This document shows, in pieces, positions 22,309 to 33,807 of a stretch of 64,000 bases of DNA. The stretch lies in NCBI GenBank assembly GCA_004194705.1, contig SADC01000394.1, positions 1 through 64,000 of the forward strand, read 5' to 3'. The stretch comes from Ditylenchus dipsaci. Taxonomy: Eukaryota > Nematoda > Chromadorea > Rhabditida > Anguinidae. A program made the position numbers and the translations under genes. Each line of letters starts with the position of its first letter. Within the stretch, counting starts at the first letter, position 1. The notes under the pieces are model-generated. The model was not told the origin of the DNA. It saw only the letters and a program-made list of their open reading frames with translations, and made no database searches.

Positions 22309-25300
22309 TCAGAGACAGAAAAGAGATCTGATACGGGACATTGACCAAAATTTGGACCGAGGAACTGGTCTAGTTTTGTCATTATCTCTAACTATCAGTT
22401 TCACTTTGTTGTACATCAATTTATACCATGGGCTATTTTCAATTGACCGAATTCCTCCTTTTTCTTCACTACCAATGCGCTCACTTGGTTTCACTTTTAT
22501 TAACCCTTCTATTATATCTTTCAATTCCACAGAATATATTTTTCCAACTCGATTTGTGTCATATTGCCGTGTGAGCTTAATATTATTTTGTAAAAAGTTA
22601 CTAATATTATTTGCGAAAAACCCACATATTCAAGTATTTCTGATGAAACTGATGTATTTTTTAGTTTGGCTAATTCTAGCGCTTCATCACCAAATACCAT
22701 TTCGTGTAGAATCACTCCTAATGAGTACAAGTCTGAATTTTTACTCGCTCTATCCTAAACAAATATTTCTGTAATACAGTCAAAATTTCAGTACCCGGCA
22801 CGGCACTAATGTTGTTGGTCCCAGCACACTATTTCTTGGTAGTCTGGACAGAAATGTATTAGAGCAGCAGTCTCGGCAGAACTCTTTCTGTTTTTTGACT
22901 ATATTATTTTTTACTTTCTAATTCAAACTAATATCATTACTTTTATTACTATAAAATTTTAGGTCAAAATGGAAGAACTGCGCAATTCCAAGGCCCAGAT
23001 ATAGTTTTACATTTATGGTCTCAAATATCAGCATTGTGTTAATGATGATTTCTAAACAATTGTTTTTTGTTGCTGCCTTCTTTGTTCTATGATACAGCTG
23101 AGTCCCGCTTTACCTCAAAAGTTCGTTCCCACCGTGGGTCCGGCACTTTTTTACCTCAAATTTTGAAGTCTTTTTTGAATCCTGATTCGACAGTCTAGTC
23201 CGAAATATCGTAAAGATTCCGATTTGCCGGTCGTTTTTTAAAAAAAACCCCAACTTATCCATTTAGACCAGCAAGTCCCACTTTAGTGTACACCTTTTTA
23301 CAATTCAGGTTTACACTGGGACTTGCGGGTCAAAATGTGGGATTTACGAGTCAAAATGGATAAGTTGTTGCTTTTTTCAGAAATGATCGGCAAAATCGAA
23401 ATCCTTACGATATTTCGGATAGACTGTCGAATCAGAATTTACAAAAGACTTCAAAATCTGAGGTAAAAAAAGTATCGGACCCAAGGTGGAAACAAACTTT
23501 GGGGTTTACACTAAAGCGGGACTCGACTGTATAAATATTGCTTTTTTGTTGTGTATTAAAAAAACGCAAAAAGAGTCTTACCAAGACTACTACTCTAATA
23601 AAGTTTTGGCCAGACTACTAAGAAATAGGGTGCTGGGACCAACCACATAAAGTACCCTCGGCAGCCTTGGGGACCGCTTACAGGTGCCGGGAAATTTTTC
23701 AGGATGGATTGGCATAATAAAAGTGGTAAAAATTTTAAAAAAATTGTGATTACCCAATTTTATTGCTTATACAGGCTGTCTGAAAACTATTGTGCTTCTT
23801 CATGAATTTGAGTATAGTCAAACGTGTTAGCTCGTTAAAGGGCCTGACCTCTTCCTACTCGGTGGTCCCCCGCCAATTCAAAAATTTCCATTGATCATTG
23901 GACTTCTGTACGGATTTTTCCGCCACGTTTCTAACAAAACTAGGCCTGAAATCAAATTTTAGGCTTAGTTTTGTTAGAAACCTAGCGGAAAAATCCGTAC
24001 AGAAGTCCAATGATCAAGGGAAAATTTTTGAATTGGCGGGGACCACCGAGTAGGAAGAGGTCAGGCCCTTTCAGCATACAAGCTTCTTCACAAACCCAGT
24101 GTTTGGCATAAGAGAGAAAAGAGTGTGAGGTCAGTCGGGTAATTGATCGCTAGATTATTGCTAGATTAGTGGAATGGAATTTTGGTTTTTTTCCAATCAC
24201 AATCGACTCTCGATATAACGCCACCCCTCAAGTTCGTTCCCACCTAGGGTACGACACTTTTTTTTAACTCTGTTTTTGAAACCTTTTTCTGAACCTGATT
24301 CGGCAGTCTAGAATAGAAATATCGTAGAATTAGAAATATCGTGTAGACTCCGATTCTGCCAATCGTTTCTGAAAAAGTTGAAACTTTTGCCAGTAAGATC
24401 CGCGCCTCTCGATATAACTCTCGATATATAATCAAAAAATCAGCGGCGTTTGATCGAAAGGCGCGGGTCTTACTGGAGAAGGTTTAAACTTTTTCAGAAA
24501 CAATTGGGAGAGTCGGAATCTGTACGATATTTCTGATAAGACTGCCGAATCAGGTTCAGCAAAAGTTTTCAAAAATAGAGTTTAAAAAAAGTGTCGGTCA
24601 CTAGGCGGGAACGAACTTGAAGGGGTGGCGTTATATCGAGCAAGGACTGTATGTTATGTGGAGATTTACGAAAAAAATCGGAAATAGGCCGGACAAGAGG
24701 CTACGCACTCATAATTTTCGAAAAATACGAATCTGTGTTACACTATTACCGAAAATTGGTATTTGACTTGTAAACAAACATGTGGTATGTTTTTGGAAAA
24801 ACTGCATCATAGTGTGCGCATTAAAGGGTTATGTTTCGGCTCAAATCGAAAACACCCGTCAAAATCATTAAATATCCCGTCAAATTTTTAAAAATTCTCC
24901 TCTCAGTGTATACTTTTCAACTTTTTCATTTTTTTGCATTAGCATGTAGCCCTGAATCTCTAGTATTAGATAAGCCATTTACTAACTTGATACATTTTGA
25001 AAAACGGGAGAAAATTGAGTTTTTCAAAACTACACCTTTTTTTAAATGAATTGTTCTCCCACTTTTCAAAATTGTATCGACCTAGTTCATAGCTTATCAG
25101 AAACTAGAAATTCAGGGCTACATCCTCACGCAAAACAATTAAAAATTTAAAAATTATACACTGAGAAAGAGAATTTTTAAAAATTTGAAGGGTATTTAAT
25201 GATTTTGACAGGTGTTTTCAGGTACAGCCAAAAGTTTCAGGTTTTGAGGGCGTGATTAAAATTTATCCTTGTTACCACGTACTATTGTTGTGAAAATCAT

Positions 25301-27451
25301 AATTAGGAAACTTTGTGATCTACCTTTGGGCATAAATGTTGAACTAACCTCTGGAGCCATGTACCTCGGTGTACCACAACGGCCAGAAATACAAGCAGAT
25401 GGCTTCGACAACCCAAAATCTGCTAGCTAAAAAATTACTCGCTTAAAATTTATGTAAATTCATTTTTTGTAAAGATATGAGTAAATTTTCAGCTTTTTAG
25501 ATATATACCCTGTTCATCAAAGCCGACTTTTCAGGAGTGGTCGAAATTCATTTTGACACTCGAACATGGATGCACAATTTCACGCTGAACTTGTGTTCAA
25601 AAAACACCTACGATGGTCTTTTCGGTGTTTAAAACTTTCGTAAAAAAGTGTCGCTAGAGTCCTTTGAAAATTTTAGGTTTTTCAATTGTTTTCTGAAAGC
25701 ATGAAAAATATCAATAACTTTTTATATGGTGTAGATTTTTAGAAGCCGTGAAATACATTTTGTAGAAGAGAAGTGAGGCTATGTTTTGTATAGTTGTCAT
25801 GAAAATTTACTGCCGCGAAATCCCAAAATTTATAGTATCAACTATTAAGGATAAGGACTCGTTTTCAAATAGCTAAAACTTTTATTACAAACGAATACCG
25901 TATTCTCTCTATTAGTTCCACATGTGGGATTATTTTCAATCGTCCGAAAATCGGAAAAATTTGGGGTCGATCTCGAGATTTTCGGGTGCTCAACCGAAAT
26001 CTAAAAAGGGGAATCAGTGGAACTCGTGGGAGTTAAGAAAATGCAATAAACCGCTTTGTTAAATTTTTTCTCTGAGCTGAGTTACAGGTTCTCAAAGTTG
26101 GGGGTGTGGGTTTAATAGAGAGTGTGGAACTAATAGAGAGAATACGGTAATTGAGTGCAGACAGGGTACCATCTTCTCTCCAATCCCAGAAATCACACAT
26201 ATTTTGAATTCCACTCAAGGCAACAAATATTTTTTCTGAAACTTTTACTCAAAAAGAGTTTTAACTTTTTGTTGTCTCGAGTGCAATTCGAAATATGAGT
26301 AATTTTTAAGATAGAACAGCATTTATAAGCAAAGCGACCATGATACAAATATGGTGTCGGAAATTTGGAATTGCAAAGCAAACATACAAATAAAAATTCT
26401 GCCGAATTGACACCCCCCACTTCGAAAACTAATCAAACATTTTTGGTGGTTTTTTCCTTTTCCGTTTCAATTTTTAGGGCATTTTTGTAGGAATTTTGCA
26501 ATTTTGATATTAATGATGTTAATCCAACTTTTGATTTTACGAAATAAAAAATATAGCTAAAGGACATTTTTGAGAAAAAATAACGCAATTCGATACCTCA
26601 AATATAGATTAGGACCTGATAATTTCCAATCTTCAATTTTTTTTATTAAATAGCCCTACTTTGAGTATGCCACCTGCACCGATAAGAATATTCGCTGGTT
26701 TCAAGTCCAAATATGCAATTTGTAGTTCATGATCATGTAAATACTTGACCATTTGTATTATTTGAAAAAAATATATCCAAGCGTTTTCTTCCGTTAATAT
26801 TTTAGCTTCTTGTAGATATGCACGTAAATCACCGTTCGGCGCATACTCCAGCACTTGAAAATATTCACATTCTTGTGGGGCAAAGCAATTTGTTAATATA
26901 TTATTACTAACACAACTTTTAAAAAATTCGTACATCTTAATAATGTAAGGAGAATTTAGATTTCTCATTATAGCAACTTCGTTCAAGAAATATTCTTTTT
27001 GGGTGGTTTTCTTCAAAGCGTATTCCTTATTATCTTTTTGACTTGTAACAAGAAAAACTTCACTGAAACCACCTTTTCCAAGATCTTTTGTTTTAGTGTA
27101 AATTTTGTCATAATTCTTTATATGTTTCACTTTTAGATTTTTCCTCATTTTCTCAAAAACTTTTTTGGCCTTTTTTCTCAACTTAGCTTCTTTATTATCA
27201 TGAGAGCTGATGAGTGCTGCTTGTCGATTTGTGGTAATACTTGAATTGTTTTCGGAATTTGTCCTTTCACTCTTTGGGAAAGAGTAAAATCGGTCGCTTG
27301 ATTTTGAAAAAGAAAAAAATTGGTCGCTTGATTTAGAATTTTGGCTGTGGACGCTCTGAATTTCAGGCTCATTTTCAAAACCTGCATTTAAAGCTGGGAC
27401 AGTAAATCTTATAAGCACAAGTAGTAATAATAATTTCAAAGCACATCTCAT
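22309..27451 (-). CDS. secretory-pathway protein kinase, 4 exons, ~421 aa
   Basis: Exons (minus strand): 27451-26660, 25426-25349, 22754-22626, 22575-22309. All are in phase 0 with GT-AG introns. The start ATG opens a signal sequence, MRCALKLLLLLVLIRF (residues 1-24), then a Ser/Asn-rich linker to about residue 100. Kinase landmarks: glycine loop GKGGFSEV (125-132), ALKK with Lys147, Glu158 in NEVAIMRNL, catalytic loop YLDLKPANIL with Asp249, Lys251 and Asn254, DFG at 267-269, GTPRYMAPE ending at 290, SDLYSLGVILHEM, and Arg366 in PSERIG. ATP and catalytic residues are all present, so activity is plausible. The usual HRD is YLD, so this is a non-RD kinase. A poly(A) signal on the minus strand (22273-22278) lies about 31 nt past the stop. 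Introns 1 and 2 are packed with MITEs (23094, 23838, 24200, 24829, 25898). Group is probably Ser/Thr; substrate unknown. The signal sequence implies secretion or luminal/membrane location, which is unusual for this fold. Confidence 0.85.
23094..23530. mobile_element. palindromic element, end word AGTCCCGCTTTA
   Basis: Left end TACAGCTGAGTCCCGCTTTA and right end TAAAGCGGGACTCGACTGTA, inverted. Both arms hold AAGTTCGTTCCCACC-like and GACAGTCTAGTCCGAAATAT blocks shared with 24200-24650. The word AGTCCCACTTTAGTGTACAC recurs at the centre (about 23275). Lies in kinase intron 2. Confidence 0.75.
23838..24075. mobile_element. near-perfect hairpin MITE
   Basis: About 110-bp arms: AAAGGGCCTGACCTCTTCCT ... 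TCCGCCACGTTTCTAACAAA, and the reverse complement ending GGTCAGGCCCTTT. The loop is only a few tens of bases. Lies in kinase intron 2. Confidence 0.75.
24200..24650. mobile_element. palindromic element, end word CTCGATATAACGCC
   Basis: Left end CGACTCTCGATATAACGCCA and right end GGCGTTATATCGAGCAAGG. Arms are homologous to 23094-23530 (GTTCGTTCCCACC, CCTGATTCGGCAGTCTAGAA). CTCTCGATATAACTCTCGAT recurs at the centre (about 24416), where the sister element has its own end word. Lies in kinase intron 2. Confidence 0.75.
24829..25225. mobile_element. palindromic element, CACCCGTCAAAATCATTAAA arms
   Basis: The left arm (GAAAACACCCGTCAAAATCA ... GTAGCCCTGAATCTCTAGTA) and the right arm (TAGAAATTCAGGGCTACATC ... 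TTTGACAGGTGTTTTC) are inverted. No TIR word array and no clear target duplication. Lies in kinase intron 2. Confidence 0.65.
25898..26147. mobile_element. pogo-like MITE, word AGTTCCACA
   Basis: CCGTATTCTCTCTATTAGTT to AACTAATAGAGAGAATACGG with TA on both sides. AGTTCCACATGTGGGATTA forms a palindrome at the left, and GTGTGGAACTAATAG repeats the word at the right. Body as in the 3241 copy. Lies in kinase intron 1. Confidence 0.9.
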
Positions 27452-28895
27452 TATGTTTCTGAATTTTTAATAGTCGACAATACACTAAAAATAGTTTTTT
27501 TTATATGCAAAAAAGTTTGGTTCTACATGTGTTCGCCTCTCTCCCAAGAAAATCATCCTTGCCTGTTTCTCTTGTTGTTTTTCGCAAAAAAAATTCATTT
27601 AAGTTTTAATAACAATTATACATGATTTTAAATCCTTTTATGCAAATTTTTTGTTGAATACATATCTTAAAAAATATTTTGTGTTGGTCTTTAAAGATGA
27701 TTCTTTTTCTTAAATATCACAAATACATAAATTTAGGGTTAGGTTATAGCAAAGGTAGGTAAACGTATTTTAGAACTGACTAGAACATCTTCTTTGACGC
27801 TTTGAAAAATGGTTAAATAAATCGTTTTGGACATCTTTTAAAAAAAAATTCCGCATAAAAAACAACAGGAGGATCATAGCAAGTTTTATTTTGGAAGGGT
27901 CCGAACATACATACAAGCCAAAAAAAGTTTCAATTAATTAAGTCAATGAAGCATACTAACAGGTTGAAATCTCATTCAAAATGCACTTAACTTTGAAGTT
28001 TTGGAGCTAGTTTACTTTAAGGTGGTCAACAGGCGTTCGAAATTTTTACTTCAACTGTCTTAAGTTAGCAATTTTTTAACTTATATGTCTAATTTTCGCA
28101 CCTGAAATTGTTTTTATCGAATACTTTATGATTTTTTAGTCCGAAAACGATAATTCCGAAAAAAATTGCGCTATTGACCGCCGTGAAGTACACTAGCTCC
28201 GAAGTTTTCAAAAACTGTGAAAAATCAGCAAAGAATTCATAGAAATTCTTTGCTGATGAGGTTTTTGAATGAAAAAAGCAGGTAACAAGTATGTTCGAAA
28301 AATGTAAAAAAATCTGCGTACACCGATATATTTTTCAATAGGGTAGTTCTTCAACCGAATTTTCTTCATCCGGGTTGTTCTTTCATGCTTTTGGGTGACA
28401 CTGTAGTAATTTCTCGGTAGTATCTTACTCAGCATGGTGGAAAGTCGCTTGAAAAGACCATCGCATTTATATTTCGGTCAAAACATATTGAAAAATTTAT
28501 AGGTCAAAAAATATATCCGTAATTTTATCACTTACTTGGATCATTTACTTAATGCCCTCGGCTCTCTTCTCTGTTGATGCTGTCATCCCTCGCTTTGGCC
28601 TTAGGTATCTTCTCTCTTTTGTTCCTTTTTTTCAGCTCTTGGTTTAAACCGAGATTCTAATTAAATCCTAAAAGCCATCGGTTAAAAAAAATTTGCCGAG
28701 GGCATTAAGGGTAATTCTAGGGGATCTATGGTGGTTTGCGGTGCGGCTCGGATAAATTTATTTTGATCCTTTTAAGGCCTACTACTGTTCTGCATAATAC
28801 AAGGCTTTTTTCGTCTCTTTGATCACATAAATTCAGTTGAAGAATATAACACGCCTCGAAACAAAAATTTTGTCCATCTAGGCCAATCGAGGGAG
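27452..28895. other. upstream of the kinase gene; two short inverted-repeat units
   Basis: Foldback at 27985-28215: CTTTGAAGTTTTGGAGCTAG against its reverse-complement relative CTAGCTCCGAAGTTTTC. A second inverted pair, ACTTAATGCCCTCGGC / GCCGAGGGCATTAAG, lies at 28545-28716. GAGGATCATAGCAAG near 27872 is a single end like those of the 42745 element. No promoter motif could be assigned. Confidence 0.45.
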
Positions 28896-28899
28896 GTAA

Positions 28900-29139
28900 A
28901 TGAAATGTTTTGCTGAGGTCATCCTAGCTGTGCCACTTTTGCTGGGATACTTTGCTGTAAAATTTTGCCCTAAAAGACATGCAAATAGCCTTAAAAGGCT
29001 AATTGATTGGCATAATTTAATTTTGCCTGGTTTTGGGGCGAAATTCCACAGCCAAAATGCTAGGGGAAAAAGGCCCAGTCTCGATACTCGAAAATTTTGT
29101 GCGGAGGCATGTTATATGTTTAAGAAAGCTCGAGAATAA
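28900..29139 (+). CDS. possible small secreted protein, 79 aa (weak)
   Basis: ATG at 28900 followed by KCFAEVILAVPLLLGYFAVK, a plausible signal peptide or membrane segment, then a basic region with four cysteines and a stop at 29139. No family recognised, no intron or poly(A) evidence, and the flanks are repeats. It may be a chance frame. Confidence 0.2.
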   Translation: MKCFAEVILAVPLLLGYFAVKFCPKRHANSLKRLIDWHNLILPGFGAKFHSQNARGKRPSLDTRKFCAEACYMFKKARE

Positions 29140-29589
29140 CCCATTTTTTAATACATAGAGAACAATCCAATTGCAGAATAACTTGTTTGAAGAACTTACC
29201 TATTAAAGAGTATTGTGGTCGAGAATTTGGTGGTTGAGAACTGTAGGTTAAAGGAAAAAGATAGGGCCGTCAATCGAAAAAAAAGTCGAAGATGTACAAA
29301 TTTAAAAAAAAAAGACATTCAAATCTCAAAAAAAATAGGCTACACAAAATATAAACTTTATATAGATGAAACCTATTGTCTAATAAAAGCACGAAAAAAC
29401 TTAATACCAAGGGAAAACTCAACAAAATAAAAAATAAAAATTCACACACAAAATATTATTTGAATAAATCAATAATAAATTCAACCATTTGGGGTCTTTT
29501 AGGCTATATACTGAGGTGAACAATCGATATTCGATCTTTTTTATTTTTTCTAGATTTGTAGCTCAAACCTATTCAAAAAATAATATTCG

Positions 29590-30295
29590 AGGATGATTTC
29601 GGTGCAAAGTGAGTGTCGAAAGAAGCATTCATGGCATCCAGCCATCACTGGTTAGGGCACATGGCCACAATTAACCAAAAAGGAAATTTTATAAAACCGC
29701 TAGGTTAAAAACTGAAAACCAAAGGCATCATGAGAAAGCTGAGGAAAAACAGCTACACTTGTACCGGCCAGAATTTTTTTTTCGGACTTAACTTGGAGAT
29801 AAAGCTATTTAAAGTTGGCTAGTCGACTCTGCCAACAGCCAATTTGAATTTCTTCTATATCAAACTTTTGCATTCTGAACAAAATTGCGTGAAGTTTTGT
29901 TTCAAATCAGTAGTCCAAAATCTAAGGTTTATAATAGTAAAAAAATATTGCAAAAATGACTTGCAGAAATAAAAACCATGAAAAAAAAAACAAAAATTGA
30001 CGAACAAAAATTGACATTGAAAATTAAAAGTTAGTGAAAAGAATAGGGTTGTACAATTCTCCGGAATTTCGGAGAATTCTCCGGAGAAATCTCCGAATTC
30101 TCCGGAATTTACAGTTTTTCTTTATTAAATCCTCCATATACTCGAGAGAATTCTCGGATAATTCACCGGAGAATTCTCCGATTTTTATTTTTTCGTAGAA
30201 TTATACAACCTTAGAAAAGAACAAAAAATATTTGGCGAATAACGAAATAAATAAAATCACGAGTTTGCATGTTTTTCGACTTTGACACACTGTGG
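29590..30295. repeat. dispersed repeat, inverted partner of 21030-21600, with MITE inserted
   Basis: Reverse complement of the 21030-21600 family (CATTCATGGCATCCAGCCAT, ACATGGCCACAATTAACC, ACGAGTTTGCATGTTTTT, GACACACTGTGGCC). Interrupted by the hAT-type MITE at 30044-30213. Confidence 0.6.
30044..30213. mobile_element. hAT-type MITE, word GAATTCTCCGGA
   Basis: TAGGGTTGTACAATTCTCCG to AATTATACAACCTTA with a perfect 8-bp duplication GAAAAGAA (30036-30043, 30214-30221). GAATTCTCCGGA and its inversions fill both arms. The terminus matches that of the hAT transposon at 2904 (TAGGGTTGTGAAA), although the inner word differs. Confidence 0.85.
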
Positions 30296-30496
30296 CCTAG
30301 TAAAACAAGGATTAAAAACTCTTTAAAAGGATTCTTGTAAAAAGAATCTTTTAAACTTTGTTATTATTGCTTTGGTAACCTGGATGTATGGAGCTGGAGC
30401 TTTGAAAACGCTTACCGTATATCTTCTAATAAGGCCCCACCTTCTATTAAGAGCCAACATTCTAACAATAACCCACTTTCTCACAATAAATCACAT

Positions 30497-31560
30497 TCAA
30501 AGTACATCTATAACACAATTTATTGGACAAAACAGGCACAATTCAATCTTCAAACAAAAAATATCATTTTCATTAAAATCTCCTGATTCTGCTTCAGCCT
30601 GTTTTTCGTCAAAGCCAGCTTCCTCGAAGTTATTTCGCATATCTTGCGCCTTCTCTTGATCTCTGGTTTTACGAAAAACCTTGAGTCCTTTCACACCGAT
30701 GGACCCCCCAGGTTAAAGCACGTTATTTTTTCATCCTCCGTTCCATCAGTAGAAGTAACTAGAGCACATGCTAAAAGGGAAGAAAAAGAAATCACCAGAA
30801 AGAAAAACGAAAAAAAAACCAACCTTCGAAAGATTTGATGATGGTCTCCTTAGAGATTTTCAACCAAGCTCGGTAGATCCAGCCCAAAACCACCTCGAGA
30901 GCAGGAGCCTTCGAATTCCCGGCCGGAGTAAACTGCTTATGAGAATCATTTGTCATCCATATCGTATAGTGTTCTCTGATATGCCCTTGAACGGCTTGTT
31001 CCAGCTGACGTCAGGTGCTTAAAAATGTGATTTTTAAAGCTCAGAGTTCAAAAATCTTACCTGGATGAATTTTTACAACCGCCGGGGATGAATGCTATTT
31101 GAATGCCTAGTTCCTTAAGCACTGCCATTATTTTCACGCTTTTGTGCAAAAACATCGTACAACAAGATTCGCTTGCCAGAGAAAATGCAGCCAGCCTTGT
31201 TCACATTGCACAAGAAATCTTCAGTAGTCGAGTCGTCCATCCAAATGAAGCCATTTCACTCCACGATCAGTTTGCCTTTGAATTCATTTTTAATCTTCGG
31301 CGCAGATCGTTTCCTGTTCACGAGCACATGCGGCAAGAGCTTTGTTTCATCACTTCGAGCAGCTAGGCAGACTGCCCCCCTCACTTTTTAATGGCCCGTT
31401 GTCACGACAGTCACCTAGAACCAAAACTAGATCTAATCCTGGGTTGCTTCTGCTGGGAATTCTTTTTCCAGAACCACTGAGAGATCACGACCATATTGCA
31501 TCAAAGCCAGATTTTCCGGAACTAAGAGAAAAGCTTCTGCTGCTGCGCGCAAACTGTTAG
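30497..31560 (-). pseudogene. pogo/Tigger-like transposase, degenerate
   Basis: Minus-strand fragments in order: NRKRSAPKIKNEFKGKLIV, FIWMDDSTTEDFLCNVNKAG and FSGKRILLYDVFAQK (31320-31130, DDE core); then WMTNDSHKQFTPAGNSKAP, VVLGWIYRAWLKIS and KETIIKSFEG (31000-30835); then TDGTEDEKITCFN (about 30760); then an acidic tail EAGFDEKQAEAESGDFNEND (30615-30560). The first and second fragments are in different frames with stops between, so it cannot encode an active protein as read. Confidence 0.75.
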
Positions 31561-31596
31561 CTGGCCAATTGCTCATTTTTACTGAAAACAGACAAT

Positions 31597-31599
<3 letters not shown>

Positions 31600-31637
<38 letters not shown>
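31600..31637. repeat. (AG)n microsatellite
   Basis: About 18 AG units inside the 30415-31877 element. Confidence 0.95.
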
Positions 31638-31641
<4 letters not shown>

Positions 31642-32161
31642 TCAAGTAACTTCACAGGCGGCCAAGAAAATCAAAATTCTATTTTATTTTCATGCTTTTC
31701 AAGACTTTTACTTTTTCAAATTATATATGTCATTTGAAAAAAGGATATTTTTTTGTCATTTTTATATTGAAAAATAAGGCCCCACCTTCCAATAAGGCCC
31801 CACCTTCTAATAAGGCCCCACCTCCGAAGAGCGGTTGAAAAATAAGGCCCCATGGGTCCTTATTAGAAGATATACGGTATGTTACATAAATATTTTTTTT
31901 CTGCGGACGGCTTCATTTTTTGAATTAACTATTCGTTGGAAAGTTTAGCATATAACGATATAAACCAAATATTAATTGGTTAACCCATTTTTGCCCGAAT
32001 TAATTTTTGAAAAATTAAAAACTTTTTCTAAGCTGGAATGGTCTTATGTAGGGGTAAAATGGTCGTTTTATTATAAAAATGAGGTTAAACAGTGGTCATG
32101 ATTGCTGAAATTTCGAGATTTTGACAATTTTTGAAAATTGGTTATTTTGGTCCTTGGTTAA

Positions 32162-32830
32162 CTATTTTTGAATCGTTGAACTACTGTTCGCATAATATCT
32201 GACCAAGACACCACTAAAAATGTAGCATATTGTATCAGCTATCTTTTGATTAAAATCGTTTTTGAGCGTCATTCCTTTCACCCGGCAAAAGGAATTATTT
32301 ATTCCATTGGCAGTTTTGTCAATCAAATCTATCCAACTCAAAGTTTTTTTACTGCTAAAGTGTCTGTAAAGACGTTGCTTGACTCTTCGAATTGCCAGTT
32401 CTGCCATTCCTGCTTTGATTACTGAGGCTGAGGAGGTACACTTGTGGATCCCTTCTGATAAAAAGTAGGCCTTTATTTGCTTGCTTTCAAACTCAAGCCC
32501 TCTGTCGCTGAAGATACGTTATGGAAGCTGAGGCATTGTTTCAAATAAACATTCAAATGCTTCTTTCATTGGCTCTGTTGATTTGCTCTTTGTAGAAGCC
32601 AAAAACACACGACAAGACATCTATTGCAACCAGCAGATACCGGTGTCCCTTATTGTGCTTGGCTAATCTTTGAAAATCGCCCAAACGCCACTTGGCAATC
32701 TGTCATATATCCAGCTGCGATATATGATTCTCGCTTGTAAGTCAAGCAAATAGGCTTGTGCAAAGTGTATATCAAGTTTGCTTGTAAAAATTTCTCAACA
32801 TCTGTGCGTTTAATTTTAGGATTTTCTTTT
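32162..32830 (-). pseudogene. integrase pseudogene (Polinton-like or retroelement-derived)
   Basis: Minus-strand fragments in order: VEKFLQANLIYTLHKP; DFQRLAKHNKGHRYLLVAID (first catalytic Asp); FLASTKSKSTEPMKEAF; IFSDRGLEFESKQIKAYF (second Asp); then MAELAIRRVKQRLYRHF (Glu, 34 residues after the second Asp) and LIDKTANGINNS to 32162. This is the DD(35)E integrase layout and resembles the integrase-like proteins common in nematode and insect genomes. A frame change near 32640 and an in-frame TAA at about 32519-32521 show that it is broken. No LTR, protease, capsid or polymerase is seen nearby. Confidence 0.75.
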
Positions 32831-33557
32831 TTGCTGGATGCAATATCGGGGTGGTGTTATATTGGGGAGGTGCTATATTGGGGAGGTGCTATATTGGGGA
32901 GGTGTTGTATTCAGGTTGGACTGTAGTAAAAAAAAGGTAAATAGAGCTACAAAACTTGTCTTTTGAAAGTTTCTTATAGAAATCTTTTTACTTTCAAACA
33001 TGACCTTAAAAGTAGAGATGGAAATTTGACATTTTCGGGACGGGACAGATTTTGAATTCTCTTTTTCGGGACGGCACAGTCGGGACAGGAATTATACAGG
33101 GATGGGAAAAATCTTCGGAACGGGATCGAAATTTTTGAAAAAGTCTGCAAATTCAAATTATTGATGATAGATTTTTTAGTGAACAGTTAAAAAAGGTAGG
33201 CGGAAGATAATAATGAAGAGTATGAGGGAACTACAAAGGTTTTTGTGTTAGAACAATTGCGGTGGTTGGCAGATTTTTCGTCTCAAGACCAATGAGATTC
33301 GGTCACTTGGGATGCTGTCAGCAACCTTGGGATCGACTACTGAATAGTTCAAAATTTTGAACATATTTACCATTTTTTTCTAAACAATAAAGTCAAGCAA
33401 AAAATAATTCGAAAGCATTATTGACAAAATCTATGTAAGCCCGCGCGCATTCAAACCTTTCAAATTGCCATGAACAGGAAGTGACAAAATCCTTTAACTG
33501 TAAATTAAAATGGACGGATGGTTATTTTTCAGCACAAAAAGTTAAAAACAAACATTA

Positions 33558-33807
33558 CCGTATTTCCTCTGATAACTCACCCGGGTGAGTTATTTTTTGG
33601 GTCGCTGAAAATTGGAAAAATTTGAGGTCGATCTCGAGATTTTTGGGTGATAATATAAAATTTAAAAACTGGAATCGGTAGAGCTCGTGGGAATTAAGAA
33701 AACGCAATAAACAGCTTTGCAAAATATTTGTTCCGAGCTGAGATATAGGCCCTCAAAGTTGAGGGGGTGAGTTATTAGAGCAGGGTGAGTTATTAGAGGA
33801 AATACGG
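33558..33807. mobile_element. pogo-like MITE, word AACTCACCC
   Basis: CCGTATTTCCTCTGATAACT to TATTAGAGGAAATACGG with TA on both sides. AACTCACCCGGGTGAGTT is a perfect palindrome at the left, and GGGTGAGTTATTAGAG occurs twice at the right. Confidence 0.9.

Larger units (their letters stand above)
30415..31877 (-). mobile_element. pogo-like transposon with transposase remnant, word AAGGCCCCACC
   Basis: CCGTATATCTTCTAATAAGG to TTATTAGAAGATATACGG with TA on each side. TAATAAGGCCCCACC-type words occur in tandem at both ends (30426-30480 and 31770-31845). The interior carries a degraded pogo-type transposase on the minus strand and an (AG)n microsatellite. Confidence 0.88.

Noticed and set aside
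22352..22774. 140-codon plus-strand frame
   Set aside because: Antisense shadow of exons 3 and 4 of the kinase gene.
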